A DNA stretch of 61,827 nucleotides. It comes from an uncultured Clostridium sp. (GTDB lineage: Bacteria; Bacillota; Clostridia; Lachnospirales; Lachnospiraceae). This document shows positions 25,197-34,178 of the stretch, in pieces (position 1 is the first letter of the stretch; every line of letters starts with the position of its first letter). The notes beneath the pieces are model-generated. The model did no database searches and had not been told where the DNA came from. It saw only the letters and a list, made by a program, of their open reading frames with translations. The stretch covers positions 1-61,827 of the forward strand of contig NZ_URHZ01000025.1 in NCBI RefSeq assembly GCF_900547735.1, in the 5' to 3' direction. The position numbers and the translations under genes are program-made.

Positions 25197-25946
25197 TTAT
25201 TTTGGTGCTTCCATCATGCTGAGATAGCTATCTAACTGCTGTTCTACCAGTTTCGCAACCATCTCAGCAAATGGCGCAAGCTTCCCTTCCACTACATAGG
25301 ACTCCAAGGTATTAAAATACTCCAGACGATTTTCTTTTGCAATAGACACAGGAGGATACCCGTTTGCCATAAGCTGATAATTCATAATCAGGCGGGAGGT
25401 CCTCCCATTGCCATCTGGAAACGGATGGATTTTCACAAACTCCGCATGAGTCCATGCTGCTAGATCAATCGGGTTCATCCCTTTGCCCTTCCATGTCAAA
25501 TCAGCATAGAACTCCTTAATCTTCCGATACATTTCGTGAGGAGACGGGGGCGTATGCTGTGCACCGGAGATGTACACATCCACGTTCCGATAAATCCCGC
25601 CGATAAAAATATTTTCCATCAGTAATGCATGGATATTCTTCACAATTTTCTCATCCAACGGCTGATTCTTTGCAATACACGTTTTCACATAGCGATATGC
25701 CTTCTGGTGATTGACAGCTTCGTAAATCTCCCGGAGCTGCTTGCCACCTATGGTAATTCTGTCCTCCAGCAATACCTTTGTTTCAATCAATGTCAGAGTA
25801 TTGCCCTCAATGGCGGTGGAATTGTGAGTGTATTCTATTTCAAACGCCTGCTCATAGGATTGTAATGTCAATTCCGGAATGAACTCCCTGCCAGACTGGT
25901 ATAATTCTTTTTTTCTCAATAATTCTGGATAATCCAAGAAACACAC
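25197..25946 (-). CDS. Fic family protein (predicted AMP transferase)
   Basis: About 249 residues. The Fic active site HPFPDGNGRTSR is complete (HPFxDGNGRxxR), so it should transfer AMP or a related group to a target protein. An N-terminal inhibitory helix is present, STAIEGN near residue 43, matching the (S/T)xxxE(G/N) motif of self-inhibited class II Fic proteins; no separate antitoxin is needed. The start is uncertain: GTG at 25946 lies only 2 bp from GGGAGGA, and TTG at 25937 is better spaced. The gene sits in an AT-rich patch next to a decayed gene, suggesting acquisition by transfer. Confidence 0.88.
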   Translation of the reverse strand: MCFLDYPELLRKKELYQSGREFIPELTLQSYEQAFEIEYTHNSTAIEGNTLTLIETKVLLEDRITIGGKQLREIYEAVNHQKAYRYVKTCIAKNQPLDEKIVKNIHALLMENIFIGGIYRNVDVYISGAQHTPPSPHEMYRKIKEFYADLTWKGKGMNPIDLAAWTHAEFVKIHPFPDGNGRTSRLIMNYQLMANGYPPVSIAKENRLEYFNTLESYVVEGKLAPFAEMVAKLVEQQLDSYLSMMEAPK

Positions 25947-26098
25947 TCCTCCCTTCTCGTCATGACTTCTTTATACAGTATACCACAGTTTTGCTGAACC
26001 GTAATCATCAATTTATCGTCATTTTTGAAAAGAGTCAATACAAAATTTTGTATTACATTGTTTTCTAACAGAGTCAGATATCGAGAATTCCTCGACAT

Positions 26099-26509
26099 CT
26101 AACTCTTTGGAAACTTACCGATATTCTCTAATATATTAATATCGTATTCGTCCTTAACAAAATTTTTAAAAATAACAAAGTATTTGTAATACTTCAAAAT
26201 AAGCCTTTCTGCCCCTTCGTGATTTGAACCATAATGTGACCTGGATTCCTGAAGAAACAAGTGAAATCTGCGCAAGAACAAATATTTATTATCTGTTTTT
26301 ATAAAATCTAATGACGCATTGATATCTGGATAATCTACTATCAAATCGTGCTCCATACTATAAGCCTTCATAGCAACATGCTCTACCAAATGTCTTGATT
26401 GTGATAAAACATTCTGAGAAACCAAACCTCTTGATGCAAAATCGATAATTTAAATATTTTCACATACCGTTTTGTTCAACTCGTAGATTCGTTCATCAAT
26501 TTCTTTCAT
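26099..26509 (-). pseudogene. Decayed gene with in-frame stop codon
   Basis: A good ribosome binding site (GGAGGGG) and ATG at 26509 begin MKEIDERIYELNKTVCENI, then an in-frame TAA at 26450-26452, after which the same frame continues for about 115 residues (FASRGLVSQNVLSQSRHLV; RFHLFLQESRSHYGSNHEG) to a TAG at 26099. The same frame stays open for about 60 more codons beyond that. The protein is helical and Lys/Tyr-rich; family not recognised. The in-frame stop suggests inactivation, though translation from a TTG after the stop cannot be excluded. The stretch is markedly more AT-rich than its surroundings. Confidence 0.6.
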
Positions 26510-26577
26510 ACTTCCCCTCCACAATATACAACCTCAATATTTTCTGACAAAATTATATCATTTACAAATGAATAGGC

Positions 26578-26614
26578 AAAGCGGAAATGCTCTACTTTAG
26601 AACATTTCCGCTTT
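26578..26614 (-). terminator. Terminator downstream of purD
   Basis: Perfect 12-bp stem AAAGCGGAAATG/CATTTCCGCTTT, 135 bp beyond the purD stop, and also upstream of the decayed gene. The 26620-26748 stretch holds nothing else recognisable. Confidence 0.7.
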
Positions 26615-26748
26615 ATCATTTTTTCCACCCTATATGCAACTACCCAAATTCAGTATGTTGTAATATTGTTTTAGAAGTAGCTACTATTTGTCAGAGCGTC
26701 TTTTATATTTCTTGTTTATCGTTTCTCTGCTTCGGCATCATTCGACAT

Positions 26749-28023
26749 CTAAACCTCATCAATTGCCTTACCAATATCATGTCTCATATACTTATTATCA
26801 AACTCAATCCATTCCGTCGCCTTATAAGCATTGGCTCTGGCATCCTTTAAGTCTTTTCCGGTTGCCGTTACGCCCAGCACACGGCCTCCGTTTGTCACGA
26901 TATCGCCGTCGGCATCGAATTTGGAACCGGCATGGAATACATAGTAACCTTCTTTTTCCTTGAACGTATCAAGGCCTTTGATCTTGAATCCTTTTTCGTA
27001 TTTTACCGGATATCCATCGGAAGCGAGCACAACACAAACCGCCGCATTATCCTCAAACTCCAGTTCAATCTGATCCAGTGTGCCGTCTACGCAGGCTTCA
27101 AATACATCCACGATATCATTCTTCATGCGGGGAAGCACAACCTGGGTTTCCGGATCTCCGAAACGGGCATTGTATTCCAGCACCTTCGGTCCCTTTTCGG
27201 TCAGCATCAGGCCGAAGAAAATAATTCCCTTAAAGGTTCTGCCCTCTGCCTTCATCGCATCCACGGTTGCCTGATACACATATTTACGGCAGAATTCATC
27301 TACTTCTTCCGTATAAAACGGGCTTGGGGAAAAGGTTCCCATTCCGCCGGTGTTCAGTCCCTGGTCGCCGTCCTGGGCACGTTTGTGATCCTGGGCGGAT
27401 GTCATGATCCTGATTGTATTTCCGTCTACAAATGAGAGAACGGAAACTTCGCGGCCGGTCATAAATTCCTCAACCACCATCTGGTTTCCAGCGGTACCGA
27501 ATTTCTTATCCATCATGATCTCTCTCACTCCGGCCTCTGCCTCCTCGTGGGTGTTGCAGATCAGCACGCCTTTTCCAAGAGCCAGGCCATCCGCCTTCAG
27601 TACGATAGGCATCTCGGCTGTCTTCAGGTAGGAAAGCGCTTTCTCCGGATCGTCAAAGGTCTCGTAACCGGCTGTCGGAATATTGTATTTCTTCATCAAA
27701 TCCTTGGAAAATGCTTTGGAGCCCTCCAGGATAGCCGCATTTTTTCTCGGGCCGAATACTTTTAAGCCCTCTGCCTCAAATACATCCACGATACCGCCGA
27801 CCAGAGGATCATCCATACCGATAATAGTCAGGTCGATGGCATTTTCCTTTGCAAATGCCGCCAGCTTGTCAAATTCCATAGCTCCGATCTCAACGCACTC
27901 CGCATATTCGGCAATTCCCGCATTGCCGGGTGCACAGTAAATCTTATCTGCTCTCTTGCTCTGGGCTGCCTTCCAGGCGATGGCATGCTCACGGCCGCCG
28001 CCTCCAACGATTAGAATCTTCAT
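26749..28023 (-). CDS. purD: Phosphoribosylamine-glycine ligase
   Basis: 424 residues; joins glycine to phosphoribosylamine with ATP, step two of purine synthesis. The N-terminus MKILIVGGGGREHAIAWK is typical, followed by an ATP-grasp domain (VLKADGLALGKGVLIC; GPKVLEYNARFGDPETQ) and the C-terminal barrel. The length is normal. Last gene of purE-purM-purN-purD on the minus strand, 20 bp after purN. AAGGAGACAGGAG precedes ATG. The next catabolic or early genes (purF, purL, purC, purH) are not in the window. Confidence 0.97.
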   Translation of the reverse strand: MKILIVGGGGREHAIAWKAAQSKRADKIYCAPGNAGIAEYAECVEIGAMEFDKLAAFAKENAIDLTIIGMDDPLVGGIVDVFEAEGLKVFGPRKNAAILEGSKAFSKDLMKKYNIPTAGYETFDDPEKALSYLKTAEMPIVLKADGLALGKGVLICNTHEEAEAGVREIMMDKKFGTAGNQMVVEEFMTGREVSVLSFVDGNTIRIMTSAQDHKRAQDGDQGLNTGGMGTFSPSPFYTEEVDEFCRKYVYQATVDAMKAEGRTFKGIIFFGLMLTEKGPKVLEYNARFGDPETQVVLPRMKNDIVDVFEACVDGTLDQIELEFEDNAAVCVVLASDGYPVKYEKGFKIKGLDTFKEKEGYYVFHAGSKFDADGDIVTNGGRVLGVTATGKDLKDARANAYKATEWIEFDNKYMRHDIGKAIDEV

Positions 28024-28043
28024 TTATCTCCTGTCTCCTTACC

Positions 28044-28643
28044 TTATATGGCCTGTATATTATTCGCTATCATATTGATTGCCTGAGGAAGAATTACCCA
28101 TTCCGCCTCCTCCATAACGCGCCTCTGGAGTATCTCCGGCGTATCTCCCGCCCTGACCTCCACTGCCTTCTGAAGAAGGATGGGACCGGTATCGGTTCCC
28201 TCATCCACGTAATGAACCGTAGCGCCCGTCACCTTGACCCCGCGTTTAAGTGCCGCCTCATGAACTTTCAGTCCGTAGAAACCGACTCCGCAGAAAGACG
28301 GGATTAAAGACGGATGAATATTAATAATTCTATTTTTATATGCAGCAATCATCGCCTCCGGTATCTTTACAAGGAAACCGGCCAGGACAATCAGATCCAC
28401 TTTGCAGACATTCATTGTCTCAAGCAGGGCATTGTTAAACTCTTCCCTGCTGCCGTATGCTTTCGGTGTCACGATAAAAGCCGGAATCTTGTGGTTCCTG
28501 GCCCTCTCTATGGCATAGGCATTCTCATTATTGCTGATTACTGCCACCACCTCGGCGCCCGCAATACTTCCGCCGTCGATGGCATCCAATATGGCCTGTA
28601 AGTTGGTTCCCCCGCCGGAAACCAGCACGCCTACTCTCAGCAT
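28044..28643 (-). CDS. purN: Phosphoribosylglycinamide formyltransferase
   Basis: 199 residues; transfers formyl from 10-formyl-THF to GAR. Motifs: VLVSGGGTNLQAILDAI at the N-terminus, the active-site NIHPSLIPSFCG (Asn and His), and YVDEGTDTGPILLQ with the catalytic Asp. Length is normal. The start overlaps the purM stop by 7 bp, so translation is coupled. Folate-dependent PurN rather than PurT. Confidence 0.97.
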   Translation of the reverse strand: MLRVGVLVSGGGTNLQAILDAIDGGSIAGAEVVAVISNNENAYAIERARNHKIPAFIVTPKAYGSREEFNNALLETMNVCKVDLIVLAGFLVKIPEAMIAAYKNRIINIHPSLIPSFCGVGFYGLKVHEAALKRGVKVTGATVHYVDEGTDTGPILLQKAVEVRAGDTPEILQRRVMEEAEWVILPQAINMIANNIQAI

Positions 28644-29668
28644 AAGGTTACTCCCTTTTCGCCGGCTTCAATGGAACCTACAACATACGGGGTTTCTCCG
28701 GCTGCCTTTACCGCTTCCATCGTCTTATCCACATCAGCGGGAGCGACTGCCATAATCATTCCAAGCCCCATATTATAGGTATTGTACATCATCTCTTCTT
28801 CAATATTGCCCTTCTTAGCCAGAAGCCCGAAGATAGCCGGAACATCGTAACTGTCTTTCTTCACTACGGCACGTATTCCTTCCTTTAACATACGCGGAAT
28901 ATTCTCATAGAAACCGCCGCCTGTGATATGGCTGCAAGCTTTTATTGTAACGCCGGCTTCTTTGACCGATTTAAGCGCTTTTACATAAATTTTGGTCGGA
29001 GCAATCAGAGCCTCGCCCAGTGTGGTGTTCAGCTCCTCATAATAAGTATTCAGCCCCTCTGTCGTCAGTTCGTTCTCAAATACCTTACGGACAAGGGAAA
29101 AACCGTTGCTGTGCACGCCGGAGGATGCCATTCCGATCAGGACGTCACCGGCCGCCAGGTTTTCGCCTGTAATCAGATCCTTTTTATCTACCGCGCCAAC
29201 TGCAAAACCGGCCAGATCGTATTCATCCTCCGGATAAAATCCCGGCATCTCGGCCGTCTCACCGCCTACAAGGGCAGCGCCCGACTGCTTGCAGCCTTCC
29301 GCCACGCCGCTTACGATGGTTGCGATTTTCTCAGGCACATTCTTGCCGCAGGCAATGTAATCCAGGAAAAACAGAGGCTCGCCGCCTGCACATGCCACAT
29401 CGTTGACGCACATGGCAACACAGTCGATGCCGACCGTATCATGTTTATCCATCAGGAAAGCAAGTTTTAACTTTGTTCCCACACCGTCGGTTCCCGACAG
29501 CAGCACCGGCTCATCCATCTCTTTAAAAGCAGCGGCGGAGAAAGCTCCTGAGAATCCTCCCAAGCCTCCCATTACTTCCGGTCTCATGGTTCCTTTTACA
29601 TGTTCTTTCATCAGCTCAACTGATTTGTATCCAGCTTCAATATCAACTCCGGCGTTCTTGTAATCCAT
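28637..29668 (-). CDS. purM: Phosphoribosylformylglycinamidine cyclo-ligase
   Basis: 343 residues; ATP-dependent closure of the imidazole ring to give AIR. Family motifs: GGLGGFSGAF, LLSGTDGVGTKLKLAF, VGGETAEMPGFY, HITGGGFYENIPRML. Length is normal. GGAGGAAAAAG precedes ATG. It lies 84 bp downstream of purE, with no obvious terminator in between. Confidence 0.97.
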   Translation of the reverse strand: MDYKNAGVDIEAGYKSVELMKEHVKGTMRPEVMGGLGGFSGAFSAAAFKEMDEPVLLSGTDGVGTKLKLAFLMDKHDTVGIDCVAMCVNDVACAGGEPLFFLDYIACGKNVPEKIATIVSGVAEGCKQSGAALVGGETAEMPGFYPEDEYDLAGFAVGAVDKKDLITGENLAAGDVLIGMASSGVHSNGFSLVRKVFENELTTEGLNTYYEELNTTLGEALIAPTKIYVKALKSVKEAGVTIKACSHITGGGFYENIPRMLKEGIRAVVKKDSYDVPAIFGLLAKKGNIEEEMMYNTYNMGLGMIMAVAPADVDKTMEAVKAAGETPYVVGSIEAGEKGVTLC

Positions 29669-29752
29669 CTTTTTCCTCCAGTATCTTTGAATTCACTGTT
29701 CTAATTCAACTTCTTAGTCTATCGCTCTATATGGTCTTCCAAACAGGTACAA

Positions 29753-30271
29753 TTATTTCTTCATCTGGGCTACATACTCCTTGTAGCCGATCTGATCTAA
29801 TTTTTCAGCTTTCTCCACTACTTCATTCTTCATCTCTTCGGAGTAGTCTTTTAACTTCTGAAGCAGTTCCGGATCGGATGTAGCCAGGATCTTGGCAGCC
29901 AGGATTCCCGCATTCTTTCCGCCGTTAATGGCAACCGTTGCAACCGGGATACCGGACGGCATCTGTACGATAGAATAAAGAGAATCGACTCCGCCTAAGT
30001 CAGAGGTCTTCATGGGGATACCGATAACCGGCATCTGGAACAGGGCGGCACACATTCCCGGCAGATGGGCAGCTTTCCCTGCACCGGCAATAATCACTTT
30101 ATAGCCTCTCTCCTCAGCGGACTTGGCATATTTAAAAAATACATCAGGCTCCCTGTGGGCTGAAATTACCGTCATCTCAAATTCAATTCCCATCTTCTCC
30201 AGGAAATCTGCTGCCTGAGCCATTACAGGCATATCAGAGTCACTTCCCATTACAATTCCTACTTTAGCCAT
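29753..30271 (-). CDS. purE: N5-carboxyaminoimidazole ribonucleotide mutase or AIR carboxylase
   Basis: 172 residues with VGIVMGSDSDMPVM, ISAHREPD, GAGKAAHLPGM and GIPMKTSDLGG, which are the PurE signature. Whether it acts as a class I mutase (with PurK) or a class II carboxylase cannot be told here; no purK lies nearby. First gene of the pur operon; AAAAGGAGAAC precedes ATG. The promoter is at 30422-30450, with a mobile miniature element 39 bp further upstream. Confidence 0.96.
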   Translation of the reverse strand: MAKVGIVMGSDSDMPVMAQAADFLEKMGIEFEMTVISAHREPDVFFKYAKSAEERGYKVIIAGAGKAAHLPGMCAALFQMPVIGIPMKTSDLGGVDSLYSIVQMPSGIPVATVAINGGKNAGILAAKILATSDPELLQKLKDYSEEMKNEVVEKAEKLDQIGYKEYVAQMKK

Positions 30272-30421
30272 TGTTTGTTCTCCTTTTCTGCTTGTTTATC
30301 TTCTGGATTTTCATTTGCAGTTACTCTGCGGAATGTGCAGAATAATTCATTACTGTTTGATAATAAATTTATTAGTTGTACTTATAAGTATATTTAATTA
30401 AAGCACTATTACTTATTAGTA

Positions 30422-30450
30422 ATGATACTAGGTTTTTGGGGGCAAGTCAA
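30422..30450 (-). promoter_or_regulatory. pur operon promoter
   Basis: On the minus strand TTGACT (30445-30450), 17-bp spacer, TATCAT (30422-30427). The palindrome ATTACT-TATT-AGTAAT (30408-30423) touches the -10, and TACTTATAAGTA lies near 30378. Either could be an operator. I see no purine riboswitch consensus in the 150-nt leader. Confidence 0.65.
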
Positions 30451-30488
30451 TAGAAATTTTATTTGCTCACTCCCTGCTCCATTCCTCT

Positions 30489-30641
30489 GTTACTGTTCAC
30501 TCCGTGCCCAGCAACACGCTTCGCGATGCACAGAAACGGCAAAAAGCGCCGTTTCGCGCCGTAACCCTCGGGTTTTCTGTGACTTTCGCTTTGCTCCACT
30601 CACAAAAAACACCTCGCGGAATACTGCCCGTGAACAGTAAC
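30489..30641. mobile_element. Miniature inverted-repeat element (153 bp) with 8-bp target duplication
   Basis: Perfect 12-bp terminal inverted repeats GTTACTGTTCAC (30489-30500) and GTGAACAGTAAC (30630-30641) are flanked on both sides by ATTCCTCT (30481-30488 and 30642-30649), an exact 8-bp target duplication. It has no transposase, so it must be moved in trans. The inside contains the short palindrome CGGC...GCCG and no plausible gene. The 8-bp duplication fits several IS families (for example ISL3, IS66, IS256), so the parent is not identified. A partial copy is at 12227-12290. The surrounding 30272-31156 gap otherwise holds the pur promoter and a hairpin after the flotillin gene. Confidence 0.88.
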
Positions 30642-31122
30642 ATTCCTCTCTTCCAACACCTGTATGAGTATTGTCATGGCAAACATCTCCTTTGTCATTT
30701 TCATTTCTGACTTTGTCAAAAATTTGAGTGCAAACGCATACCGTACAGCATATAGCTTCCTTCCAGAAGCTATATAAGAAGCTATCTCCATTATAATTTT
30801 TTTTGCGGCGACGGACAATAGTTTCCTGACTTTTTCCTATGCTTTTACAATACAGATTTGTGTTTGAAAATTTAGACGTTAAATTGTTTTTCATTATATT
30901 GAACTTTTGCCCGACAACGGGCTGAACCGTAGACGCAGAGTCGTTTTCTTATAAAACTTCCTCTGCCAGAATATTGTTTAAACAGACTTTTAATTCGATG
31001 TGGTGATGATTTCTTATATGACCGGAGCCATCCTCCGGCCATTTTAATACAACATATCTTTGTTTCGGACTCTAAGTCCTGAATCTTTTTGTTTTTCCTC
31101 CGCCTTACTGGTCTACAATCTG

Positions 31123-31148
31123 AGCGCCTGCCGGAACCGGCAGGCGCT
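31123..31148 (-). terminator. Terminator hairpin of the flotillin gene
   Basis: Perfect 12-bp stem AGCGCCTGCCGG/CCGGCAGGCGCT nine bases beyond the flotillin stop. No T tract follows on the minus strand, so it may act as a 3' stabiliser. Confidence 0.6.
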
Positions 31149-31156
31149 TACTCTTA

Positions 31157-32722
31157 TTATGACGTCCCCTCTTCAGGCACGACGGATTTTATCCGATCGT
31201 TTTCTACCGGTTCCGTTTCAACAGTTTCTTTCTCCTTCTGCACTTCCAGCGTGGCCTTCAGTTCCGGAATATCGGAGATGCTGATGTTCCGGTTGACCTT
31301 GGCATCATATGTCTCACCGCGGATTACTTCCGCCAAATCGACGCCGGTGGCTTCTTTGATTGTCTCAAATGTTTTGGCCATTCCTATCGGCACATAGTCG
31401 GAGATACTCTGCACACCATCGCTCCCGGAGCCTCCTCCGAAGATCGTAATCTTATCAATCTGCTCCACGGACTTGGACACCTGAGCTGCCATATCCGGCA
31501 GGATTTCAACCAGCATCTGGATGATGGCGGCATTGTTGTAGAGTTTGAAGGCCTCTGCCTTCTTCTGCATACCTTCCGCCTCCGCCTTGGCTTTAGCCTC
31601 AATGGCGGACGCCTCCGCCTCACCTTTGGCTCGGATACCTTCCGCCTCCTGTTCCGCCGTATACCTCGACGCATCGGCGAGGGCTTTCTTTGCTTCGGCT
31701 TCTTTCTCCTGCTCGTATTTCTTTGCCTCGGCTTCTCTCTGGCGCTTGGTCAGTTGGGCTGCCGCCTCCTGCTCCACGCGGTAGCGCTCGGCATCGGCTG
31801 TTTTGTTAATCTCCGCTTCCAGGGCCTGCTGCTGTACCTCTACTTCCTGACGGCGCAGCTCCGCTTCTCTCTCCGCTTTTGCAATCTGAGCATTTACAGT
31901 GGCAATCTGGATGGTCTTCTGCTGTTCCTGGCTCTGAATCTCGTATGCGGCGTCGGCCTCCGCTTTCTTTGTATCGGCATTGGTCTTCAATTCGGCCCTT
32001 TTAATGTCAAGCTCCGTATTTTTCTTTGCAATCTCGGTCTCGGCCAGAACCCTTGCGTCATTGGCCGCCTTGTCGGCCGCCGCCTGGGCGATAGCGATAT
32101 CGCGCTCCGCCTCTGCCTTCGCAATGGAGGCTTCTTTTCTAATCTTACTGGTATTATCCATACCCATGTCCTGAATCAGCCCATGCTCGTCTTCCACGTT
32201 CTGAATGTTGCAGGAAAGAATTTCAATTCCCAGTTTTTCCATATCCTTTGACGCTTTTTCCATTACCTGATCGGAGAATGAATCGCGATCCGTATTGATG
32301 GCGCGCAGAGAAAGTGTTCCTATGATTTCACGCATATTACCCTGTAAGGAATCCGTCAAATCCGCTGCAATCTGATCCTGGTTCTTGTTTAAGAAGTTTC
32401 TGGCAGCCAGTTTCATCTTAACCGGATCTTCGGAGATGCGTATTTTGGCCACGGCATCAACCATAACGTTGATAAAGTCATTGGTCGGAATGTAGGTGTC
32501 CGTCTTAATATCCACCGTCATCTGCCCGAGATACAGCCTGTCCAGCCTCTCCAGGAACGGAATCCGGATACCTGCTTTTCCAATCAGGATTCTGGGTTCC
32601 TTTTTCAGGCCGGAAATCAGGAACGCCTTGTCCGGCGGAGCTTTCACGTAACCGCCCGCAAAGATTCCGATAATAAGGACCGCAACCACTACGATAATAA
32701 TGAGTGTACTAAAATTCTCCAT
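31157..32722 (-). CDS. floT: Flotillin-like SPFH membrane scaffold protein
   Basis: 521 residues. An N-terminal membrane segment (about 6-26, LIIIVVVAVLIIGIFAGGYV) is followed by an SPFH/band 7 domain (about 30-200; KAFLISGLKKEPRILIGKAG, MVDAVAKIRISEDPVKM). A long Ala/Glu/Lys-rich coiled coil with many AEAEA-type repeats covers about 210-400, and the C-terminal part drives oligomerisation (IIQMLVEILPDMAAQVSKSV). Flotillins organise membrane microdomains, raising fluidity and holding signalling proteins. Often an NfeD-type partner is adjacent; none is in this window. GAGGGGTAA precedes ATG. Single gene. Confidence 0.93.
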   Translation of the reverse strand: MENFSTLIIIVVVAVLIIGIFAGGYVKAPPDKAFLISGLKKEPRILIGKAGIRIPFLERLDRLYLGQMTVDIKTDTYIPTNDFINVMVDAVAKIRISEDPVKMKLAARNFLNKNQDQIAADLTDSLQGNMREIIGTLSLRAINTDRDSFSDQVMEKASKDMEKLGIEILSCNIQNVEDEHGLIQDMGMDNTSKIRKEASIAKAEAERDIAIAQAAADKAANDARVLAETEIAKKNTELDIKRAELKTNADTKKAEADAAYEIQSQEQQKTIQIATVNAQIAKAEREAELRRQEVEVQQQALEAEINKTADAERYRVEQEAAAQLTKRQREAEAKKYEQEKEAEAKKALADASRYTAEQEAEGIRAKGEAEASAIEAKAKAEAEGMQKKAEAFKLYNNAAIIQMLVEILPDMAAQVSKSVEQIDKITIFGGGSGSDGVQSISDYVPIGMAKTFETIKEATGVDLAEVIRGETYDAKVNRNISISDIPELKATLEVQKEKETVETEPVENDRIKSVVPEEGTS

Positions 32723-32956
32723 ACATTTACCCCTCTCTATTTTGTCGTTTTTTGTAAATTACTGTTACTTATATGATAAGAAATATTGGCAATTTTGTCC
32801 AGTGTCAGAATCTTTCAATTTCCGTATTTTTCTTTACGTTTCTTTTCTTTTTTATTAAGTCTTTTTCAGAACATTTAATTATGTAAAGAGAACCCTGGAT
32901 GAGCGTAATAAGGGCAGACGGCCGGTCCGCAAAACCTGCCGCGCACGGGACGCCGA

Positions 32957-33004
32957 AACAACGAAAAGCATGCTTCGCGAACTTTTCATTGCCGATCAAA
33001 AAAA
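32957..33004 (-). repeat. Terminator-associated 40-bp repeat, copy 4
   Basis: Minus strand: TTTGATCGGCAATGAAAAG followed by TTCGCGAAGCATGCTTTTCG and TTGTT. It starts at the T tract of the hairpin at 33005-33026. The remainder of the 32723-33049 gap shows no gene. Confidence 0.88.
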
Positions 33005-33026
33005 GAAGCAGACCGCTGCCTGCTTC
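33005..33026 (-). terminator. Terminator of the HPt/HD-GYP operon
   Basis: Stem GAAGCAG/CTGCTTC with an 8-base loop, then seven T on the minus strand, 24 bp beyond the stop. Confidence 0.85.
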
Positions 33027-33049
33027 CATTCTCCCTAAAATAAAATCTT

Positions 33050-34147
33050 CTATTTTTCCGCCGACTCCGACCGGATCTTGTCGCCGCCCTGCTGCTTCAG
33101 GATGTCGGACACTTCGGCAAATGCCTTCAGAAGAGCCGGGTTAAACTGGCCGCACTCGCCTCCCTGAATCATCTCCAATGCCTTCTCATGGCTGTACGCA
33201 GGTTTATAGACGCGCTCGCTTACAAGGGCGTCATAACAGTCTGCCAGAGCCACTACCTGAGCCCAGATTGGGATCTCGTCGCCCTTGAGACCGTCCGGAT
33301 ATCCCCTGCCGTCCCATTTTTCATGGTGCCAGCGGCAGATATCGTAATAGTATACAAATGAATCGGAATTCCTGAGGATATCCACGCTTTGGAGAATCTC
33401 GCAGCCCTTTACCGTATGCTCCTTCATAATTTCAAATTCTTCCACGGTGAGTCTGCCGGGCTTATTCAGAATATGATCCGGAATGGCAATCTTGCCCACA
33501 TCGTGCATGGCCGATGCAACCGATATCTCCTCTACCGTGGCCGCTGGAAACCGGTAAGCCGGATCCGCCTCGCCAAGAGCCTCCATCAGCACTTTGGATG
33601 TTGCCCTGATCCTCTTTACATGTTCGCCCGATTCACAGTCACGGAACTCGATTACCGTGCTGAGTGTATCGACCATAGCAAGGCTGGTCTCGCGGAGTTT
33701 CTCCGACTGTTCTTTAATCTTTCTGGTCTGCCCCTCTATGATGCTTTCCATCCGGAACCGTCTCTCATAAAGCTCTATCGTATTCTTCACACGGCGTCTA
33801 ATAATACTGGGATTAAACGGCTTATTGATTACATCGTCCACGCCCATATCATAGCCCCTGTTGATAATCTCTTCCGAGTCCTCCGCCGTAATAAAGAAAA
33901 CGGGGTATTTTTCGTTCTTGTAATGGCGCTTCAGTTCCTTCAGGACACCGAATCCGTCCAGTTCCGGCATTACAATGTCGAGCAGGATAATGGCGATCTG
34001 ATCTCCGTATTTTTCAATTGCTTTCAAAGCCTCAATCCCGTTCCCGGCCTCTTCCACACGATAGCTCTTATAAAACAGTTCTTTTAAAATGGCTCTGTTC
34101 AGCTCAATGTCATCCACGATTAAAATGACTTTCCGCAGATCCTCCAT
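33050..34147 (-). CDS. Response regulator with HD-GYP domain (c-di-GMP phosphodiesterase type)
   Basis: 365 residues. A receiver domain (1-125) has the phospho-acceptor Asp in ILLDIVMPELDGFG and the conserved Lys in VINKPFNP. A coiled linker (130-160) leads to an HD-GYP domain with HDVGKIAIPDHILNKPG, HTVKGCEIL, and the HHEKWDGRGYPDGLKGDEIP that defines the GYP loop. It would hydrolyse cyclic di-GMP or a related dinucleotide on phosphorylation. An HPt protein is encoded 31 bp upstream in the same transcript; no histidine kinase is nearby, so the phosphorelay partner is elsewhere. GGGGGAAAAC precedes ATG. Confidence 0.92.
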   Translation of the reverse strand: MEDLRKVILIVDDIELNRAILKELFYKSYRVEEAGNGIEALKAIEKYGDQIAIILLDIVMPELDGFGVLKELKRHYKNEKYPVFFITAEDSEEIINRGYDMGVDDVINKPFNPSIIRRRVKNTIELYERRFRMESIIEGQTRKIKEQSEKLRETSLAMVDTLSTVIEFRDCESGEHVKRIRATSKVLMEALGEADPAYRFPAATVEEISVASAMHDVGKIAIPDHILNKPGRLTVEEFEIMKEHTVKGCEILQSVDILRNSDSFVYYYDICRWHHEKWDGRGYPDGLKGDEIPIWAQVVALADCYDALVSERVYKPAYSHEKALEMIQGGECGQFNPALLKAFAEVSDILKQQGGDKIRSESAEK

Positions 34148-34178
34148 CCGGTTTTCCCCCGCTTACTTCAAAATATGA

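Noticed and set aside
30272..30421. Purine riboswitch in the purE leader
   Set aside because: The conserved core of guanine/adenine riboswitches was not found; only short palindromes near the -10 are visible.
30458..30677. Small gene interrupted by the miniature element (ATG at 30677, AAGGAG upstream)
   Set aside because: Removing the element and one duplication gives a 35-codon frame, but it would run through the pur promoter and nothing supports its being a gene.
30490..30894. 134-codon minus-strand frame covering the miniature element
   Set aside because: Its C-terminus is encoded by the element itself, as at 12.23 kb; no plausible start context or domain.
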